A stretch of 44,677 bases of DNA from Verrucomicrobia bacterium UBA7008 (GTDB lineage Bacteria > Verrucomicrobiota > Kiritimatiellia > RFP12 > UBA1067), in assembly GCA_002449695.1 (NCBI GenBank), contig DJXI01000017.1, forward strand, positions 1 to 44,677, in the 5' to 3' direction. A model generated the notes under the pieces. That model worked only from the letters and a program-made list of their open reading frames with translations, was not told where the DNA came from and made no database searches. Below are positions 41,982 to 44,677 of this stretch, one piece after another (within the stretch, counting starts at the first letter, position 1; each line of letters starts with the position of its first letter). A program made the position numbers and the translations under genes.

Positions 41982-43199
41982 TTACCTTTCTTCGTAGGAT
42001 TCGTCGTGTTTGTCGTCGTAAAGTTTCGCCCATTCGTCCAGCACCGCCTCGCTGCGGCCGTCCGCGCGCGCGATGATGCGGTTGTAGTCGAGCGCGTCGA
42101 GGAAGTCGCGGCTGTGGATGAAGCGCGTCGTCTTGTTCTTCTTCGGCGGTTCGGCCAGGCGGCGGGTCGAGTCGAGCAGGATGGCGCCCGTGAAGTAGAC
42201 CGCCTTCGGCGCCTTGAGCGCGCCCGTGAAGAGCTGGATGACCTTGCGCCCCGCGCCGAGCTTGCGCTCCTCCTGGAAGAGGCCCGTCATCAGCACGGCC
42301 GCGCGCAGGCCGTTCGAGACCTCGAAGCCCTTCCCGGCCATCATCGCGTCGTACGCGTCGAGCGCCTTGAGGTACCTGAACACGGGGCTTTTGCGCCCGC
42401 CCGTGCGGTCGATGTACTGCGCGAGCTCCGGCACGAGGTCGCCCAGCATCCCGCACGCCCACAGGAGCTCGAACGCCTCCGCCGCGTGCGAATAGGTGAA
42501 CAGGCGGAAGACCTCCTCGCAGACGCGCGGCGTCGCGGCCAGCAGGATGCACGCATGGTGCTTCTTCATCGCGGCCCATGTCTTCGGCTCGATCTTGAAG
42601 CCGAGACGCGCCGAGAACTTGACGGCGCGCATCATGCGCACGGGATCTTCCTGGAAGCGCACGCCGGGGTTGCCGATCGCGCGGATGATCTTGTGCCGGA
42701 TGTCGTCCATGCCGCCGACCCAGTCGATCACGCTGAAGTCCGCGATGTTGTAGAAGAGGCCGTTCACCGTGAAGTCGCGCCGGTAGGCGTCCGTCTCGGG
42801 CGTGCCGAAGGTGTTGTCCTCCTGCGGTCCCTCCGCCGCGCGCTCGATGATCTCGCCCACCGACTGCGAATTCTGGCGGAACGTCGCCGTCTCGATGATC
42901 TTGCCGCCCGCGAAGCGCACGTGCGCGAGCCGGAAGCGTCGGCCGATCAGGAAGCAGTTGCGGAACGCGTGCTTCACCTCGTTCGGCAGCGCGCTCGTGC
43001 CCACGTCGAAATCCTTCGGCTTGCGGCCCATCAGCAGATCGCGCACGCCGCCGCCGACGAGATAGGCGGCGTAGCCCAGACTGTGCAGGCGATAGAGGAC
43101 CTTGAGGGCGTCCGGATCGATGTTGGCGCGCGAAACGCAGTGCTCCTGCCGTTTGTAGACGACAGGCAACTTGCGTTTGCGTTTCAGGAATTCAAACAT
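41982..43199 (-). CDS. pcnB: Poly(A) polymerase I-type nucleotidyltransferase
   Basis: 405 residues. It adds A tails to RNA 3' ends, promoting decay. The catalytic head has LVGGGVRDLLMGRKPKDFDVGTS near residue 47, split as GGGVRDLLMG and KPKDFDVGTS with the two metal-binding Asp. RRDFTVNGLFYNI and the longer PAP-specific LAHVRFAGGKIIETATFR distinguish it from CCA-adding enzymes, though the distinction is not absolute. It opens the operon pcnB-TPR-mlaEFD-HI0933. The start is close behind a TATAAT box with no ribosome site. Confidence 0.9.
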   Translation of the reverse strand: MFEFLKRKRKLPVVYKRQEHCVSRANIDPDALKVLYRLHSLGYAAYLVGGGVRDLLMGRKPKDFDVGTSALPNEVKHAFRNCFLIGRRFRLAHVRFAGGKIIETATFRQNSQSVGEIIERAAEGPQEDNTFGTPETDAYRRDFTVNGLFYNIADFSVIDWVGGMDDIRHKIIRAIGNPGVRFQEDPVRMMRAVKFSARLGFKIEPKTWAAMKKHHACILLAATPRVCEEVFRLFTYSHAAEAFELLWACGMLGDLVPELAQYIDRTGGRKSPVFRYLKALDAYDAMMAGKGFEVSNGLRAAVLMTGLFQEERKLGAGRKVIQLFTGALKAPKAVYFTGAILLDSTRRLAEPPKKNKTTRFIHSRDFLDALDYNRIIARADGRSEAVLDEWAKLYDDKHDESYEER

Positions 43200-43207
43200 G
43201 GTCGTAT

Positions 43208-43213
43208 ATTATA
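43208..43213 (-). promoter_or_regulatory. -10 box of pcnB giving a near-leaderless transcript
   Basis: The minus strand reads AGTGTATAATATACGACC and then the ATG, with eight bases between the box and the start codon. Confidence 0.5.
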
Positions 43214-43224
43214 CACTATTTCCG

Positions 43225-43250
43225 CCCCTGCGCGCAAGCGCGCGAAGGGG
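43225..43250 (-). terminator. Stable hairpin downstream of galM, possible terminator
   Basis: CCCCT and AGGGG enclose GCGCG and CGCGC around CAAG-like loop bases. No T-run follows on the minus strand, so termination, if any, would not be of the standard intrinsic type. Confidence 0.3.
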
Positions 43251-43303
43251 GGAAATTCGCGAACGGGCCGCCGGTCACCGGGCCGGCCCGGACGCGGACG
43301 GGC

Positions 43304-44440
43304 TCATTGCCCCCGCGCCGGCGTCGTGAAGCGGTACTCGGTGACCGTGCGGTACGTCTCGCCGGGACGGAGCGTGACGGACGGGAAATCGGGCCGGTTG
43401 GGCGTGTTGGGATAGTGCTGCGTCTCGAGCGCGAGCCAGCCGCGGTAGCGCATCGGCTCGCCGCCCTTCATCGTCCATTCGTTCTTGATGAAGTTGCCCG
43501 CGTAGAACTGGAGGCCGATCTGGTCGGTCCACACCTCGACCGCGCGCGCCGCGCCGCGCAGCTCCGCCACCTTGCGGAAGCCCGTGCCGTTCAGGCACCA
43601 GTTGTGGTCGTAGCCGGGGCCGTACTGGAGGACGGGATCGGGATCGTCGATGCGCGCGCCGATCTTCTGGAACGTGCGGAAGTCGAAGGGCGTGCCCTCC
43701 ACGGCCTGCGGCGCGCCGGGCACGGGCGCGAGGTCGGCGTCGACCGCGAGGTAGGTGTCGGCGTCGATCATCAGCTCCTGGTCGAGGATCGTCCCCTCGC
43801 CGTTCATGTTGAAGTAGACGTGCTGCGTCAGGTTGAGCGGCGTCGCCTTGTCGGTCGTCGCCTCGTATTCGATGCGCCAGACGTTCGCCGGCGTGATCGT
43901 GTAGGTGACGCGCGCCGTCACAGTGCCGGGGAAGCCCTCCTCGCCGTCGGGCGACGTGCGCGTGAAGACGATGCCGACGTCGTCGCCGTGCGTGAACGGC
44001 GCCGCCGCCCAGAGGTACGCGTCCCAGCCGCGCGTGCCGCCGTGGAGCGCCGCGTGGTGCGTCGCGTCGCTCTGCGCGAGCGTGTACGTCTGGCCGTCGA
44101 GCGTGAAGACGCCCTGCGCGATGCGGTTGCCGAAGCGCCCGATGATCGCGCCGAAATACGGATCGGTCCGCTCCCAGCCGGAGACGTCGTCAAAGCCGAT
44201 CGTCACATCCTTCAGTTCGCCCGCCGCGTCCGGCACGAGCAGACGCACGACCTTGCCGCCGGCGTCGGTCACATCCATCACGAGGCCGCCCTTTCCTTTG
44301 AGCGTCCACAGGTGCGCCTTCTCGCCGTACTTCGTCGTGCCGAACGGTTTCGGCGCGTCGCCCGCGCCCGTCGAGCACAGCTCGCAGCAACCGGCCGCGA
44401 GCGCGGCCGCCAACGAAACAACCATCAGTTTCTTCATCAT
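43304..44440 (-). CDS. Exported aldose 1-epimerase (galactose mutarotase), probable lipoprotein
   Basis: 378 residues. A signal peptide ends in the lipobox LAAGC near residue 18, so the protein is probably anchored to an envelope membrane. The epimerase domain has IGRFGNRIAQGVF, HHAALHGGTRGWD, LTQHVYFNMNG (catalytic His), the GYDHNW segment and a late Glu in LALETQHYPNTPNRPDFP. It interconverts sugar anomers, and export suggests it handles galactose or xylose released outside the cytoplasm, perhaps by enzymes like the one at 27438-33410. There are two possible starts, 44440 and 44437; the first lies five bases after AAGGAG. It lies alone between the 16S terminator and pcnB. Confidence 0.9.
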   Translation of the reverse strand: MMKKLMVVSLAAALAAGCCELCSTGAGDAPKPFGTTKYGEKAHLWTLKGKGGLVMDVTDAGGKVVRLLVPDAAGELKDVTIGFDDVSGWERTDPYFGAIIGRFGNRIAQGVFTLDGQTYTLAQSDATHHAALHGGTRGWDAYLWAAAPFTHGDDVGIVFTRTSPDGEEGFPGTVTARVTYTITPANVWRIEYEATTDKATPLNLTQHVYFNMNGEGTILDQELMIDADTYLAVDADLAPVPGAPQAVEGTPFDFRTFQKIGARIDDPDPVLQYGPGYDHNWCLNGTGFRKVAELRGAARAVEVWTDQIGLQFYAGNFIKNEWTMKGGEPMRYRGWLALETQHYPNTPNRPDFPSVTLRPGETYRTVTEYRFTTPARGQ

Positions 44441-44470
44441 GAATTCTCCTTATAATCCAAGTGACAGATT

Positions 44471-44499
44471 ATGATACCAAAAATACCGCGATTTGCCAA
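44471..44499 (-). promoter_or_regulatory. Sigma-70-type promoter of the epimerase gene
   Basis: TTGGCA (44494-44499) and TATCAT (44471-44476) are 17 bases apart on the minus strand, with a TGG just before the -10. The leader carries AAGGAG. Confidence 0.7.
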
Positions 44500-44541
44500 G
44501 GGTGTCGCGCGGGCAAATTTCGCCTGTTGTGTGAAAGCGAA

Positions 44542-44570
44542 GAAGCGCGGCCCGGTGAGGGTCGCGCTTC
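44542..44570 (-). terminator. Intrinsic terminator after the 16S rRNA gene
   Basis: On the minus strand GAAGCGCG pairs with CGCGCTTC, with an inner CCC/GGG pair, followed by TTCGCTTTC. It lies about 100 bases after the 16S 3' end and before the epimerase promoter. Confidence 0.65.
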
Positions 44571-44665
44571 CGTCGGTCATGATTCGGTGACATGAGAAAA
44601 CAGCAACAATCTGCGCTGAGAGTTTCACCATTGGCGTTGGACTTGCGTCCTGCGCCTGACTCCTT

Positions 44666-44677
44666 AGAAAGGAGGTG
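44666..44677 (-). rRNA. 16S rRNA 3' end (anti-Shine-Dalgarno tail), rest beyond window
   Basis: The minus strand begins CACCTCCTTTCTAAGGAG, the standard 3' end of bacterial 16S rRNA and its downstream bases. The contig stops here, as assemblies often do at rRNA repeats. The alternative, a perfect ribosome site for a plus-strand gene, cannot be excluded from 12 bases. From here to 44571 no tRNA or 23S sequence is seen. Confidence 0.75.

Overview
The window is a GC-rich bacterial contig end that reads like a Gram-negative member of the Planctomycetes-Verrucomicrobia-Chlamydiae group, most plausibly a gut or sediment Kiritimatiellae-type organism. This is inferred from the mix of an outer-membrane lipid transport (mla) operon, a type III glutamine synthetase, a Bacteroides-style PurF, polysaccharide-degrading exported enzymes and a surface protein built on the FVxYVESTG..YxDTG repeat. 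No taxonomic marker is complete: only the last dozen bases of a 16S rRNA gene touch the right edge.

Layout: (1) 1-1193, a partial exported two-repeat surface protein, divergent from a XylR/AraC-type regulator (1336-2607). (2) 2528-8343, a minus-strand run tRNA-Val, NifU-like scaffold, DUF1846 protein, argF, M3 metallopeptidase, tdh. (3) 8482-16793, a minus-strand nitrogen operon glnK-amt-glmS-gltB. (4) 17044-27408, a plus-strand operon glnN-purF-carA-pyrG-carB. Operons 3 and 4 diverge from a 250-base control region that carries a sigma-54 promoter facing each way. Together they hold ammonia uptake, PII, glutamine synthetase, glutamate synthase and four more glutamine-amidotransferase enzymes (GlmS, PurF, CarA/B, PyrG), so the locus looks like a glutamine supply-and-spend regulon. 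(5) 27438-34619, an exported 1,990-residue protein that fuses GH95, GH31 and GH43 glycosidase modules, preceded by a CE12-like acetylesterase. (6) 34641-43199, pcnB, a TPR protein, mlaE, mlaF, mlaD, a BaiN/HI0933 flavoprotein, an RpiB-GlyA fusion and era. (7) 43304-44440, an exported aldose 1-epimerase. (8) A terminator hairpin and the 16S rRNA 3' end at the right edge.

The most striking feature is a set of dispersed palindromic repeats, about 29 tracts of at least nine sequence families. Each is built of a 7-9 base word iterated in one arm and its reverse complement iterated in the other. Most lie in frame inside conserved housekeeping genes: about ten in gltB, three each in purF, carA and pyrG, three plus a C-terminal one in carB, and one each in era, the HI0933-family gene and the M3 peptidase. 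They add 10-45 residue low-complexity peptides at loops and domain linkers while leaving catalytic motifs intact. Two hairpin families show compensatory arm changes around a conserved loop. The pattern resembles Rickettsia palindromic elements but the sequences differ, and no mobilising enzyme is visible here.

A second pattern concerns expression: genes whose predicted -10 box lies 6-9 bases from the ATG have no Shine-Dalgarno sequence, whereas genes with longer leaders have one, suggesting a leaderless mRNA class.
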